Notes: generated from the sequence alone by a model not told the origin. DNA of 64,000 nucleotides from Parelaphostrongylus tenuis (GCA_019055375.1 JAHQIW010005958.1:62001-126000); one strand, 5' to 3'. Numbered from the stretch's first letter, positions 34,525 through 46,539 are shown. Numbers and translations: made by a program.

Positions 34525-34944
34525 CAAAAAAGAGAGTTTTAAACCTAAACGAGTTTGGTACGCCAGGGCCATACACCGGTGTTTCGGAGGTTTCCACTTC
34601 GTCGTCAGTGACCCCCGCCCCACATTAAGCCTTGCATTGTAGCAAAGAGGGAGGCGTATGTAGTGATGGCATAGTGTACAATGACTCTGGTCCATCACCA
34701 CTTTCATTCAATGAATTTTGACTGATAGACCAAAATTAATCCATAAGATCGACTGTTTTTTTCTTATTTCTTGCTACAACGCAAGGCTTAATGTGTGGCG
34801 GGGGTTACTGACGAGAAGGCCGAAACCTCCGAAACACCGGTGTATGGTCCTGGCGTACCAACCTGGTTTAGGCTTGAAAATTATTTTTTGGGATTATTTT
34901 CAATGTTTATTACGAGGTTCTAAAAACAATCGATCTTATGGATT
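34525..34944. mobile_element. Palindromic element B2, flanked by a 17-bp direct repeat
   Basis: Same family as the 12.3-kb copy but inverted: it starts with an A-run and AAACCTAAACGAGTTTGG, and ends with the reverse complement of AATCCATAAGATCG. Flanks are GATTTACTACGTAATTA (34508-34524) and GATTTACTAGGTAATTA (34945-34961), differing at one base. It sits inside an older dispersed repeat (family G). Confidence 0.78.
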
Positions 34945-34999
34945 GATTTACTAGGTAATTATTAAGACTTAAAGAGAACCAAAGGAACGCATCTCTCAA

Positions 35000-35330
35000 G
35001 GAGTTGAAAAAGACGTGCGGATAACGAAAACGATGCCGATTTGCGGAAATCAATATTCTTTAACATGTTACAGGGTAACAAAAGGTGTTCTCTGAGAATC
35101 AAACATTTTATTGGAATTGTCAAGATTCAAGCTATTGAATGTTTACTAGATGTCTGAAGGAAAGCTTTGTTCAGTGAGAAATATTTGAATGAGGAATACA
35201 GTTTCATTTCTGCTGTTACAGCACATTAAAAAGGCTAGTTTTGAGATAATACACCTTTTTAGAATTTTTGAGATTTGAACTATCGAACACAAGCTTCAAA
35301 AACAACCAAAAACTACGTTCTTTCCAAAGG
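35000..35330 (+). repeat. Repeat family G, forward unit
   Basis: AGCTTTGTTCAGTGAGAAAT, TGCTGTTACAGCACATTAAA and GAGATTTGAACTATCGAAC continue the family after element B2. Confidence 0.55.
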
Positions 35331-36223
35331 GTTGAAGTGGGGTCGGATAACGGAAGCGATTCCTTCTTTGTGTTTTCGCATCACTACTGTCGTGTTAACG
35401 TCAATACTACGTATCAAGAATTTACCAAAGTTTGAGGTATAAGCTGTCAAGGTAACACTCAACAGTGCACGAATAGGTACTAGGAGTTCCGAGATTCTTT
35501 CAAACCTAACCTCTCGTATTCAATAGTTTTCGCCAAACGATTGATTATTGTCGATTAACGAGCAACTTAACTGCGGCCAAAAATTAGGCGACGCCGCTTG
35601 CGGCCGACATTGTACAGGCTCCGACGCGATTAGGCCGGTAGAAAAGACTTCGGTGCTTTGACCGGACTGTACTATTTCTTGTTGTAGCATCTTCAAAATC
35701 TTATGCTTAAGAAACTAGATCGTTGTTCATATTGGATGTACGCTGAACTTTGAGTACTTTATCTCCAGGATTTTCAGTTTTCTAGTGAAGGTTTTGGTTT
35801 TGAAGGGCAAGTAAAGGGCGGAGGTAAAATATCGGCTCAAATGACAATATACTGACAATGTCATTGTACTTTCACCTTTCAAAGAATAGGAAAAAAACCT
35901 AGAGATCCTCGTGGATGACGGATACAAAAAAGAATCAAGTCGAGGAAATACCGTGATCCACACGGTTACGATTGGAATGGAGATATTCTTTAAGCTTTGT
36001 GAGGCTTGGGACAGTGGAGGCCTTTGTTAGGAAAAAGGGGAAAAAGTATGAAATAATGGTGAGGGTATGGTTTACCATAGTACACTCCAGATTCTCCCTA
36101 ACATCCAGTGTCAATATGCAATGACTTATAATCGACAACCGTGATTGTCATGAAGAACTCAGGCAATCCTTCCCTCCTCATTCCTTCCTAATTTGCTCAA
36201 CACGGCGAGATACTTTTATACCG

Positions 36224-36725
36224 TTAAATATGATTAAAGCGTATAAAACGGGAATATACATTTTGAAGACTGTCGTTCTTGAGCTCACGCGAGGATGATC
36301 TCAGCTGTTCTTGCTGCCCTTGTAATTGTGATACGAGAGCAGACGTTTCGACGACTTCGTTCCCTCTACAGCATGGACGTATTTCATGTTGCGTTATCCA
36401 TTTAATGAACTCTTCCATGATTTGGTAAGTATCGCGGGGTATAATATTTTATATCAATCTTGCGGTATGTGCCCAATCATAAAACTAACTGTTATTGATC
36501 GCTAACATCGAGGTTCATGGAGAATCGGTTCTCAATGATTTGCTCACATAGTTCAACCTATGCGAGATTAGTGTTGAAACCTTTCTTCCGTCAATGTTTC
36601 GACGCCTTCGTCTTCCTCAAAACCGATGATTAGCGTCGATTGCCCTCGTTGTTGCTACTCTTTGTGGATCTTCATATTCGTCATTGTTCAAGTCGGAACC
36701 CCTGGTAGAACAAAAGCCTTAGTCG
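36224..36725 (-). CDS. Candidate coding stretches, unassigned, with possible one-base slip
   Basis: Reverse strand, upstream part (about 36575-36715): STRGSDLNNDEYEDPQRVAT then TRAIDANHRF, and in the next frame EEDEGVETLTEERFQH, the change falling on a four-T run. Downstream part (36240-36418): MEEFIKWITQHEIRPCCRGN, then ETSALVSQLQGQQEQLRSSS and RELKND. Both are hydrophilic; the second could form a coiled coil. No family recognised; a retroelement gag-like origin is possible. Confidence 0.3.
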
Positions 36726-36834
36726 AATATGATTTCAATCAAGCCCAGTGTACACACAATTATGTATAAGATTACTGAACTCATTCTCCGAGAATTTTCG
36801 TCTTTTAACTGCTTTTTCGCAGTGTTATGATGTT

Positions 36835-37245
36835 GCATATATACTTAAGAGAATTGAGTGGTGAGCAAAAATACGGCCGCGTTCTTCCATACCGGGGACG
36901 CATGCTACCACCACTACACCACTGAGACACATTTGCGACACCGCTCATTCTTCAACATCTGTGTATTAGCTATCAGCCACTAACTTTTAGCAAGTTTGCT
37001 TTTTTTCGCAGTCATATGATGTTACACATATACCTAAGATCGAAATCGCGTACCCGACCAAAACTGTTGAAGGCTGTGGCTGATAGCTGACATAGAGATG
37101 TTGAAGAATGAGTGGTGGCGCAAATGTGCCTTGGTGGTGCAGTGGTAATAGCACGCGTCCCTGATATGGATGAAACGCCAGTTCAGTTCCCAACTGAGGA
37201 CGTGTATTCACTCGCCACTCAATTCTCTTAGGTACATATAAACTC
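36835..37245. repeat. tRNA-like family C variant, inverted dimer
   Basis: Left unit has AGAGAATTGAGTGGTGAGCA and CTACCACCACTACACCACTG; right unit has TTGGTGGTGCAGTGGTAATA, GCACGCGTCCCTGATATGG and CACTCAATTCTCTTAGG. CAACATCTGTGTATTAGCTA against TAGCTGACATAGAGATGTTG marks the axis. Confidence 0.7.
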
Positions 37246-37299
37246 ACTCTTTTTATTGCTAATTTTAGTAGTGATAGGATGTTATAAATCACTCAAAAG

Positions 37300-38860
37300 T
37301 GTAAAATTATGCGCGAAAATTCGACATCATGCCGAAGTCGAAACCGTATCTCACCTGTATCGAGCCGAATAACATTAAACATCCATGTCGAGATTCAAAA
37401 AAGTCGGTTTTTGAAGCACTATTACTACGTTATATACTTACCGTATGAATCGTTTCATCATATATCGTTTTAATGATGACCTGTTTGTACAAATGGACGT
37501 CAGCTTCTGAGAAATTTTTTCGTCAAAGGTAACGTCCAGTTGTACCATAGATCTTCATTGGCACTAAGGATAATCCACCAGAATATACGAATATATGATA
37601 TATATCGCTATATGATATATGAATAGCGCTACATAAATAACATACAAGATATATGAATAGCGCTACATAAATAACATCCAAGCCTAGCAACGATCTCGCG
37701 TCATCTCAACAGGGGCACTTCCAGGAAATTAGATTCATCAATTATGAAGCAACATTATGGCAAGTTAATTCTATGAAATACCTGAACTACTTGCACGAGC
37801 TAAAAAGATTCTCACAGAATACAACAATAAGAACCATTTACAATTTTCTCACAGTACCTAGGATTATTAACTTTTCGGAATATGTTAGATATAAAGCCCT
37901 TTGTTACCACTTCTAGGACGGATTATTGACAAATTCCTATTGATGTGCATTTGATTCAGCGCACAGGAGTCCAAAAGCGTCCGTTCACTCAGATTATCAA
38001 ACATATCTCATTATATGACCAAATCCGCGTTTTCAATGAAGTCGAAATCTGCAACTCCATGTGAATGAATTGAATCTGACCGGATTCTTCTCACCAGCAC
38101 ACAATGATGTGAGCGAATATTAACGTTTTCTGCTACTACTTTTCAGATTTTAGAAGAGTTCGATTTTTGCCCAAATTTTGCAACAAAATCCGAGTTCTAA
38201 GTTAATTTTAGTTTAAAGCAAAATGTTTTGAAATATAGTATATTATCAAGGTGAACTCAAAACAGCAAGTGTGGCAAGGTGCTTGATTAACCGAAATCTT
38301 ATCAGTTTTCGAAGTTAAACAGTCTCTATAAACTATATAAAAATCAATACTATTTTGAACTTTCAATGATAATCTTGCTAATGATAATTTTTTGCCTAAA
38401 TTTTTACGCTCTAATGCTCCAAATGCTTTGCACGCTGACTCTGTAACGTATGCGATTCTTCTTCTAAAACATTAAACCACGGTAAATGAGGCCTTCTTGA
38501 AAAACCTCATATATAAATGGCTACACCAACTGTGCTATAATTTCCAAGTTGTACAATCGTTAGTGATGCATTTTGTTCATTTATACCTCTGAATCTTTAT
38601 ACTCCAGCATTTCAGTTCCTTGGGATGTTATCTTCGTATATGGCGCATTTCTTCTATAATTGGATCGCGAAGATTATCTCATAGACAGTACTAGGTCTTC
38701 TCGTAAGTTTTGGCAACAGAACAATAAACAACAAAGTTATTAACCAAAAATAACTGAAATTGCTTAACAACACTATTTAAAGTATGTGTCACCAGTCTTA
38801 ATACAGTTCTGCTATCTCTCAGGTAACAAGTCAATACCGCAATCATAGAACCCGTCATCT
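37300..38860. other. Stretch without recognised genes
   Basis: AT-rich; contains the 32-bp tandem duplication near 37.65 kb and nothing else I can assign. Confidence 0.5.
37615..37681 (+). repeat. 32-bp tandem duplication
   Basis: GAATAGCGCTACATAAATAA and CATACAAG, then the same again with CATCCAAG. Two units next to a TATATATCGC-type AT stretch. Confidence 0.75.
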
Positions 38861-38869
38861 TCGGATCCA

Positions 38870-39380
38870 AAGAAAGTTGTCAATCCTCAAAGTAAATGAC
38901 TGATGTCTCGAACTTCTTCTTGATCAGAGCGTTCCAGCGACGGGGAGAGGTGATAGTTTGGCAGAGACAAGTCAGGACTATACGGCGGATGATCCAGCAA
39001 CTACCAGCCCACTTCACTCAGCTTCCTCTTTGCCAATTTGGCGGCATGCAGTCTTGCGCTGCCTTGAAGCAGAGTGAGACTGCAGCGGTTCAGCTGCCCA
39101 CAGTAGCGCTTGGCGTCGATCGTCTCTTCCACTGGCAGAAAGTCTTAGTGACAAAAGATGATGAGATAATCTTTGGCGCGAATTGATAAGGACGTAGGGT
39201 TGAAGTTCCTTGTTGGAGTTGTGTTGCCGAGCGAAACTCAGCAAAGCAGCTCAATGCGGTTCGCATGGACACAAATCCTTGAGCCTTTACACAGTTGATG
39301 TTTACAAAGGAGGTCTGTGCATAGCGTCCCAATTCGTACTCGTAAAGCAGCAAATAGCGTTAAAGGCTTCGTAGAACGGT
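38870..39380 (-). mobile_element. Mariner relic with internal deletion
   Basis: Reverse strand: LLYEYELGRYAQTSF (N-terminal helix-turn-helix) at 39300-39355 and LLDHPPYSPDLSLPNYHL at 38920-38990, with only part of the middle left. About 0.5 kb remains of an ORF usually near 1 kb. Confidence 0.65.
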
Positions 39381-40227
39381 AATGATGCGGCTAGTATGGG
39401 AAAATTTTATACTAAAAGGAAACTTAGAATTTTACACAAAACGGTATTGAGTTGTTGTCTGAGAGATGACAGAGATCTGTTCAGGTTCATGGCACATGCT
39501 TTGAATAGTTTTCGGACAATTTTAGTTACTTCTGGTTAATAAACTTGGTGTTAATTGCTCTGTTACTAAAACTTATAAGAAGACCTAACATATAATTCTT
39601 CTTGTTAATGTTCAAGTGATTGCGAAGTGCTAGTTAAAACTACCCATTTGTTGTTTATTGCTATTAAGATATAAATGCTGAAAATTCTCGAAGCTCCAAT
39701 GCTTTGGCAAGTTGTTACCAAGTGCCACATATCAGTGACATGTCAAGCTCTCTATGCTTGTCATCCAGTTCCATGAGAGGCACACAAAGGCTCCTTTCCT
39801 CGTTATACATCTATCCATACAAGGTTTCCCTTTATGTGACTTTATGTGTTACAACCTTGAAAATCTCAATGCTGTCTGCAATTTGTTGTTATGTGAATAC
39901 TTTCCTATGGAAAAAGTGTAGCTTACTGTGGAAACCACATTTTTGTATTATTCGTCCTTTTAGTGCGATATATCTCGTTACCATAGACACGCAATTTGAA
40001 GGTCAACTACATCTCTTGATTCTCTCTCGGATTGTCACCAATTCCTCTCCCTGAAGCAGTGTCGGCGGGAGAAAAAGGCAAAGAAGCAAAGGTTAGATCC
40101 AGCTCAATAGGGAGCTCACCGACTTCTTTGAAGGACATCTTCTTTCTCTCTGGAAAGAAACCAAGGAAAGACAAAGGCGCTGAATGCGAAAGAAATAATA
40201 AATAAGCGATATTATAACGCACGTTTC

Positions 40228-43200
40228 GAATGTTATCTTAAGACTACGCTCAAATTTTCGATTTATCTGATAACTATTTTTGAGCCAACATGTCGTGTGG
40301 TCTTTTATTGACACTTATAGAGCTCAATACACGTGTCAACCTCGTCAGCTGGGCAGTATCCTTCGTCTTAGGCAATCCTCTCGGGGTCTCCTATCCTTCT
40401 ACATCGAGTATGCGACGACGAGCAATTTACACGTGCCCTCAAATGGAATAAATCAGTAGATTGGCACTGTCGTACTCTCGATTGCTCTTGGCTGCTGTTT
40501 TTGAAGTATCACACCGTTCGTTTCAAGTGTTTTATAACAGCACGCTTAGAATCTCAAAATATCCAATAATTCTTCAGAGCCTTGGCGTATGTATCCAATA
40601 ATTTTTTTTAATCAAATGATTTTCAATAGTTAATAATTTTCTACGAACTGTTCTCTTTGATTAATAACCACCTGTCACCTGTATCACCTGTCGTCCCGTT
40701 GATTGTCGAGAGACTCGAGCGGGTACCAGGAACACTTCCATTTTTCCCTGTCGCGTGCAACATTAGCCCAGTGGGTTCTCCTCGCTCTAGGGATTCGCTG
40801 AGCATCAAAACTTTCTTCTGTACCTTTCGTGAAGAAATCAGACCACCGGGATGGCTGTGCTCCTGTGGAGAGCTTTACACACCGAGAAATCCATTTGGTA
40901 ACGAATCGTGTCCATCGGTTGTCGTTAAAACGCACTTCTTGTGCGGCTCACCTTATCTTCAACTGTCTGGCGCTTACAACAGCATCTTTGATTTTCAATC
41001 AATCGCTCGGCCTTTTAACTGCGCGTTAAATAACGCCAAATGATCGCTCATCCTGCTTACGTATCAACCAGGTTTCTGCTGCATACTTTAGGGCAGGGAT
41101 AATCGTTGAGTCGAAAAGGTGACACGGAGCCGGATGTTCTTAGTCCTTTTCACTACACCTTCGATGCTCTTAAACGTTCTCCAAGCCGCTCGTTTCCTCC
41201 TGCTCAACTCTGGAGCTGGGTCATTCATCATGTTGATTTCACGACCTAAATATAAGCAACCAGAGCATTCGAAGAATTTCCTTCCGTTGAGCGTGAATGA
41301 GGCATTCAAAACCCATCCGTTCCTCATGAACATCGTTTTCGTTAGATTTACTTGAAAACTAATCTTTCTACAGGAGTTGTCAAAATCGGTCAGCATTCGT
41401 TCCGCTTGACTGATGCTTGGTGTTAAAAGGACGATATCATTAACAAAGCGAAGATCCCATTCTAATGTTCGCATGGCGTTTTCGAGGATGGCAGTGAATA
41501 ATTTTGGCGACATCGTACCGCCTTTTCAAACCCCATTCTTATGTCGATTGTGATATTGTTGCAGAATGGAGATATTTTCGTCGTGAAATCTTTATATAGG
41601 TCACGAATGACCATTTTGTAGCGAGTAGGGACGCCCTAGTTATCCAGAGCCTCTATAACTGCTTCTGTTTCCACTGAATCAAAGGCTTTCTTCAGATCGA
41701 TAAAAGTGAGACAGAGTGGTTGTTTGTACTCTCGCGAAACTTTAATGAGTCTTGTGATCGTGTGGATGTGGTCTATGGTACTAAATCCTTTTCGGAACTC
41801 TGCTTGTTCGCATGGCTGTCCTTCGTCCAGTGTTCTCTCAATCCTGTTTAGGACGACTCGAGTTAAGAGTTTATAGACAACGGGCAGCAAGCAAATTGGA
41901 CGATAATTGCCTATGTCGTGAAGGCCTCCCTTTTTGAACAACAATACGGTCTTGCTGGTTTTCCACTGAATGGGAACCTTGCATTCTGACAGGTAGCGAG
42001 AGAAGAGCCGAGCCAGGGTATTGATGAGAACTGGCGGTTAGTTCTTAAGGTGCTCTGGTCTGATCCTGCTGGACCGAGTGTCGTTCTGCTCCTCACCGAC
42101 GATATAACATGCCGGATTTCAGAAGGGAGGGCCAGTGGGACGTCATATTCATCCTCCTTCAATTTATCTAACGGTAAAGGCTAACGAAGGGATCCGAGTA
42201 GTACTGGTGACTGATTTTCTTGCCCTTTTGGAAGCTGCAAGTGTCCCGTCAGGGCATCGGTGTGCAATGATCTTAGGGCTTTGCAAATGCTCTTTTCCAG
42301 CTTCTTCAGCTTCTGTCATAACTGATGCTTGCCTCTCTTTAAGGTCTTTATCGCTCCTCTGCAGCGTTTCGCAAGATCGGGCGTAAGGCTTTGGTTGCCT
42401 CTAGCTCGTTCGAATCCACGTTGACGTACCAGCTCGAGTGTCTGCGGAGACAAGCGTCTTTTCGCGACTTTAGGACCCTCGGCTTTCACACGTTAACGTG
42501 AAGATATTCACCAAGCCGATCGTATTCTTTGTCAATGTTACGGACAACGGTATCTTCCCCGAAGCTGACTAATGATTCGAATAAATCCCACTTCATGGTA
42601 GTTCTGGAACTTCCTTGTTCAAATTTAGCGGCTTTCTCTCCTCTCGGCGAAAAACGTAACGTTGCGCGAAGGAGGAAATGGTTCAATCACGTGTAGAACT
42701 TGGGAACAACAGCGACATCGGTAAGGCAAAACCTTCGATTTACTAAGTTGTGGTCTACTTCGTTTCGGTACCCTCCATTGGGAAACTCCCACGTCACTCG
42801 CTGAGAGTAAGGCATTTAAATTTGTGAGTTGGCATGGATTGTTTGGGTCGTCATGATAAACTCAGATAGCCTCTCCACTCTGTTCATTCCACTCTAGTCC
42901 GTGGGTCCCAATGTGACGTTCTTCAGACGTTTTCTTAGGTCCAATTTTTGCATTATTATCTCCAGCAATGACCTTGAAGATGTATGATCTTTTCTGGAGA
43001 TCTTTTCGAGGTCCATATAGAACACTTCGACATCGTCTTCGTCATAGCTTGATGTTGGTGCGTAAGCAACGAAGATGGTCAAAGCCGACATTGAATCACA
43101 TTTCTTCAACCGTAATCGTTCGATACGGGCTCTTGGTTGCTCAAATGAATTGATGTGCACGGTCAGATTCGATTTGACGAAGACGCCAAAGCCACCGACA

Positions 43201-44235
43201 CCTCTGCTATCGCATTTTCCAAGAAACAGATCTTCTCCAGTGTCATAAACAGCGTGAAAATGATGACGTCTTCTCGTCTCAGCCAGGCCAATGACGTCGT
43301 ACCTTGTCCTTCTTGCTTGAATCAGTAGATCTTCTACAGCGAATTCGTGAGCAAGGGTTCTTGCATTGTAGGTATAGATCGTCATTTCAATTCGTTTCGA
43401 TCTTGGCAGCCTAGTTTGGCTCTGAGATTTTAGCAACCTCTCCGCACTAGTCCTAAGTGACGCTGCCGTAAAAGGGGCTCTTTCGAGGTCAGGGGAATGA
43501 GATCCATTTATCTTACTGCTTTAGCATTTTCATACCCAGCGTATAGCTTGCCAGACTCCAAACGTGGAGCTGGGTACTCATGAGTAGCTCGCCAGTCTCT
43601 CTCGAAGAAGCGGGAGGAGCTTATTTGTTTGGGGCAACTCCTATCCCCCTCCCTTGTACTTCCCAGCCGCTTGATTGCAGGCTTTTGGCCGACTTGACTC
43701 TTAGAAAGAGTTTTGTCAAATTGGCGCTGCAGAAACATTGAGCTCATCCCAGGAATCCACCTCCGTCTCTGGGAAGCACACGATCGCTTTTGGTTCGCGT
43801 TTATCCCTCTATCCATCACCTGAGTGCCCTCGCGACTAACCGGGCGGGATTCCTCAAAGAGGGAGATTCGTGGTGATTAGTAATAAGTTCGAAAAATCAT
43901 TAAATATATTGGAATTTTGAGTGCGGTCTTAATAAAACACTCAAAATATGCGGTATGATGTTTCAAGAATACCAGGCAAGAGCAATCGAATGTACAACAC
44001 TGTCCATCTAATGATTTTTTTTCCAATTAACGGCACGTGTAAATTCTACATCGTCTCTTACTCTATGTTTTGTATTAGAGTCGCCCGAGACGATTGCTAA
44101 GACGAAGGATACTGCTCAACTGACGAGGCTGTCAAGGCCGAAACACGTTTTGGTGTGTTTCGTCCAACACAACCAATACAGGGCTCTAAAAGTATTCAAA
44201 AATGTCAGCATGGCATGTTGGTTCGGAAAAATTGT
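40228..44235. mobile_element. LINE enclosed by inverted foldback-A arms
   Basis: The left arm (about 40228-40560) reads X-Y-Z-X, where Y is the GAGCCAACATGTC...CTCGTCAGCTGGGCAG block, Z contains CTCGATTGCTCTTGGCTG, and X contains CGTTTCAAGTGTTTTA. The right arm (about 43895-44230) holds X', Z' and Y' in reverse complement. The retrotransposon fills the space between, with X on both sides in opposite orientation. In other family A copies the centre is short. This may be a LINE that landed in the loop and became framed by a later rearrangement, or a composite element. Confidence 0.6.
40670..43860 (-). mobile_element. RTE-like non-LTR retrotransposon, inactive
   Basis: Reverse-strand LINE of the RTE type common in hookworm genomes. 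From its 5' end: a leader with SGKLYAGYENAKAVR (near 43510-43570); an APE-type endonuclease (42894-43436) with YNARTL, DVIGLAETRRRHHFH, GVGGFGVFV and IFVAYAPTSSYDEDDVEVF; a gap region; reverse transcriptase (about 41510-42160) with RPICLLPVVYKLLTRVV, EFRKGFSTIDHI and LTFIDLKKAFDSVE; RT motif C and thumb (41088-41513) with LRFVNDIVLL and LYLGREINMMNDPAPEL; and a C-terminal stretch (40684-41060) with RWTRFVTKWI and RRTHWANVARDREKW. The frame is broken in several places, the expected FADD core reads FVND, and residues are missing just before it (EWD joins directly to LRF), so it cannot be catalytically active. Inverted arms of foldback family A bracket it. Confidence 0.85.
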
Positions 44236-44367
44236 TGTCAAACTCGCAATATTTAGAGGGGATTCACGAAGCTGCACATATCTCCTCCACATTTTCAAAG
44301 AATGTGAAACCGCCAATACTGAAAGTTTTGGAGGAGTTGAAAACCCGTAAATAAAGTTCTGAGAATT

Positions 44368-44412
44368 TTGATATATATATATATATACATGTATTTATAT
44401 ATTTACACATAT
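44368..44412. repeat. AT-rich microsatellite
   Basis: ATATATATATATATAC followed by ATTTATATATTTACACATAT. Confidence 0.8.
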
Positions 44413-44454
44413 GCAAGGGACGGGAAACGTTCTGCCAATTTTTTTATACTTCAG

Positions 44455-44770
44455 TAAGGTGGTGCATTGGCGCAGTGATTAGATTAATTTGCGTCGCACA
44501 CAAGGTCGATAGTTCGATCTCGCGCTCATGTCTCACAAAGCCATCAATTCTCTGAAATAAGTCAGTTGGCACCAGATTAGCTGCAGACTTGTCTTGGAGG
44601 ATAAGCGGTACTGACTAGAGACAGCGGTAGGCCACCGCGAGTCATTGTAATTGCCATCTATGCATTTAATTACTTCAAACGAAGAAAAAATTGAAAATAT
44701 GACGCATCCTTTAGGGGTTAATCAATGCCGAGAGCTCTACCCCTTGTTATCTTTTTACTTCAGCAAAAAA
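44455..44770 (+). mobile_element. tRNA-derived SINE, family D, second copy
   Basis: CATTGGCGCAGTGATTAGAT, ATAGTTCGATCTCGCGCTCA, GGAGGATAAGCGGTACTGAC, AGGCCACCGCGAGTCATTGT and CCGAGAGCTCTACCCCTTGT align along the whole length with the 25.3-kb copy. Confidence 0.8.
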
Positions 44771-44789
44771 AAAAATGCGGCATAAACAA

Positions 44790-45620
44790 CAGATTCATTC
44801 ATTTAAAGGAATAATTGCGTTTATAAGGAATAATTACGTTTATTGGATCAACAACTATAGCAATAAACACAAAAGTTTCTAACAAATTCTCAAATCCTTT
44901 GGCATCTGTACTGTACAGCGATGCTCGCACATTTTTCCATTCTAATTCGTCCCAACCGCATGTCATAGCTGCTTTCAGCACATCCAGAGTAACGTAGTGA
45001 CTAGCCAAAACTTCTTCCTTTAGTATGGACCACACCGAGTAATTGATTGGGTCGAGATGCGGCGAGTTTGACAACTAGATGTCTTGCCCAAAAGCCTGGA
45101 AACAGCTCTTGGCACATGTTAATCGTTGAGCGGGCTAAATGTCCAGGCGCCCAGTCATGCTGAAGCGTAAATCCATTTGCGCCAAAGTGTTGAGTAGTTC
45201 AAGGCTCTAGTAGGCAACATAAAACTTGCTGCTGAAGGCTGGCAGCGCTGATTTTGACATTTATTTTAATGAAGACCAAAGGCATGTTTCCAGTTGATCT
45301 GATACCGGCAAAGACAATCACATAGGCCGGACAATGAATGCGGTCCATGGTTTTTGCTACTGCTGACTTCTGCCAATCCTTCATGCGAAATTGACATCGA
45401 GTCTGGTGATTGTGGAGTGATTCGACCATAATGTCTTCACATCGGTAAGAAGCACCTTTGGACAAACGAGCGTCGGCTATTAAACAAACCATTCCGTTAG
45501 CGTTTGAAAACCGTTTCTTTTTCCATATTTTTGTCCAGAAATTGAAGACGGGCGATCTTGTACTGAGCAGCTTCAGCTTATTTTTGGCAATCTTTGGGCG
45601 CCCCACTCGCTAAACTCAAG
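44790..45620 (-). mobile_element. Mariner transposase relic, most complete copy
   Basis: Reverse strand, 5' to 3': AKTMDRIHCPAYVIVFAGI and IRSTGNMPLVFIKINVKI (45250-45380), GFTLQHDWAPGHLARSTINM (near 45130-45180), LDPINYSVWSILKEEV (45000-45070) and LKAAMTCGWDELEWKNVRAS. The HDW and DPIDYxVW-type motifs belong to the catalytic domain. A frame change separates the halves and the N-terminal third is worn, so it is inactive. Confidence 0.8.
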
Positions 45621-45839
45621 CTTCCCGAGCCATTTCGCGCATCGAAAGCTCCCGATTTCGTGGAACCTAGCAACACATCTTCTGAATGCTTTCCGCAAAA
45701 GATGAGGTCGTTTTCATTCTCGTCTTGTGCATCTAAACTACTGCGATATGTTTATTTTTGCGATCTTACCTCTTACACAACTCAAAGACAAATAAGCAAA
45801 GCAGATCCTAGACCGAACTCTAACAAATAATTCTAAAGT

Positions 45840-46065
45840 TCTTTTCAAGCACTTTGCTGATTCGTCTTCACATTGTTTTTCTTCATTGTGCCGATCTCAG
45901 TACTGTTACCTTTCAATTTGTTTTTTCATCCTCTTCTTGAAAGTCGTAGAATAAAGGCTGAGCGCGTGCCTTGCAATCTCGAGGATAGCGTGCTTCAGGC
46001 TTTTTATAGGCCGTCCGTTGATGACTGCCGAAGAGTGTTGGAGGCGGGGTTTACGCCGCGCACGC
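45840..46065 (-). mobile_element. SINE family E
   Basis: GCTGATTCGTCTTCACATTG, AGTCGTAGAATAAAGGCTGA, CAATCTCGAGGATAGCG and GACTGCCGAAGAGTGTTGGA, ending CGCCGCGCACGC. It is followed directly by TA and TTTA microsatellites. Confidence 0.65.
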
Positions 46066-46125
46066 TATATATATATATATACATATATATTTATTTATTT
46101 ATTTATTTACTTATTTATTTATATA
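46064..46125. repeat. TA and TTTA microsatellite
   Basis: A TA run followed by about eight TTTA-type steps, abutting the head of a reversed SINE E copy. Confidence 0.88.
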
Positions 46126-46539
46126 ATTTGCAAAAATTCTTTGTTTCATAGCTTTTTTAGCAGTTTTATGCTGTTACAACGATATATCCAATGTTACAAC
46201 TACATGAACTTAACCTGGATATATAGTTATAACATCATAACACATCTTAGAAACAGGTAGAAAATCTTCTGGTTTTGTGTTTGCTCTCTGTGTTAAAACG
46301 CAACTATAATCGATCTCGAATCTGTAGACGTCTCCATCTTTACTCAAACGTCTGAAGGACATCGCATTTTTTTCAAATATCCTTTGTCTCACCAGAGTAT
46401 CCAACGATTTACACAGCATTTATCAACAAAGTGCATTCATTATCATAGCATTTGATATCTGACATCCTAATTCTAGCAAACGCGAATAGCAGAGATTAAT
46501 TTACCAAGGTTTATTTATTTCCTTTGGTTTCCTATATCT

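Noticed and set aside
39704..40054. A 116-codon + strand frame rich in Ser, Tyr and Cys
   Set aside because: No family resemblance and no plausible splice context; composition resembles translated AT-rich noise.
42135..42386. An 83-codon + strand frame with a Ser/Leu-rich tail
   Set aside because: Antisense to the retrotransposon coding region, so a shadow frame.
40228..44235. LTR retrotransposon or retrovirus-like element with terminal repeats
   Set aside because: The flanking repeats are inverted, not direct, and the coding region is an APE-type LINE without protease, RNase H or integrase motifs.
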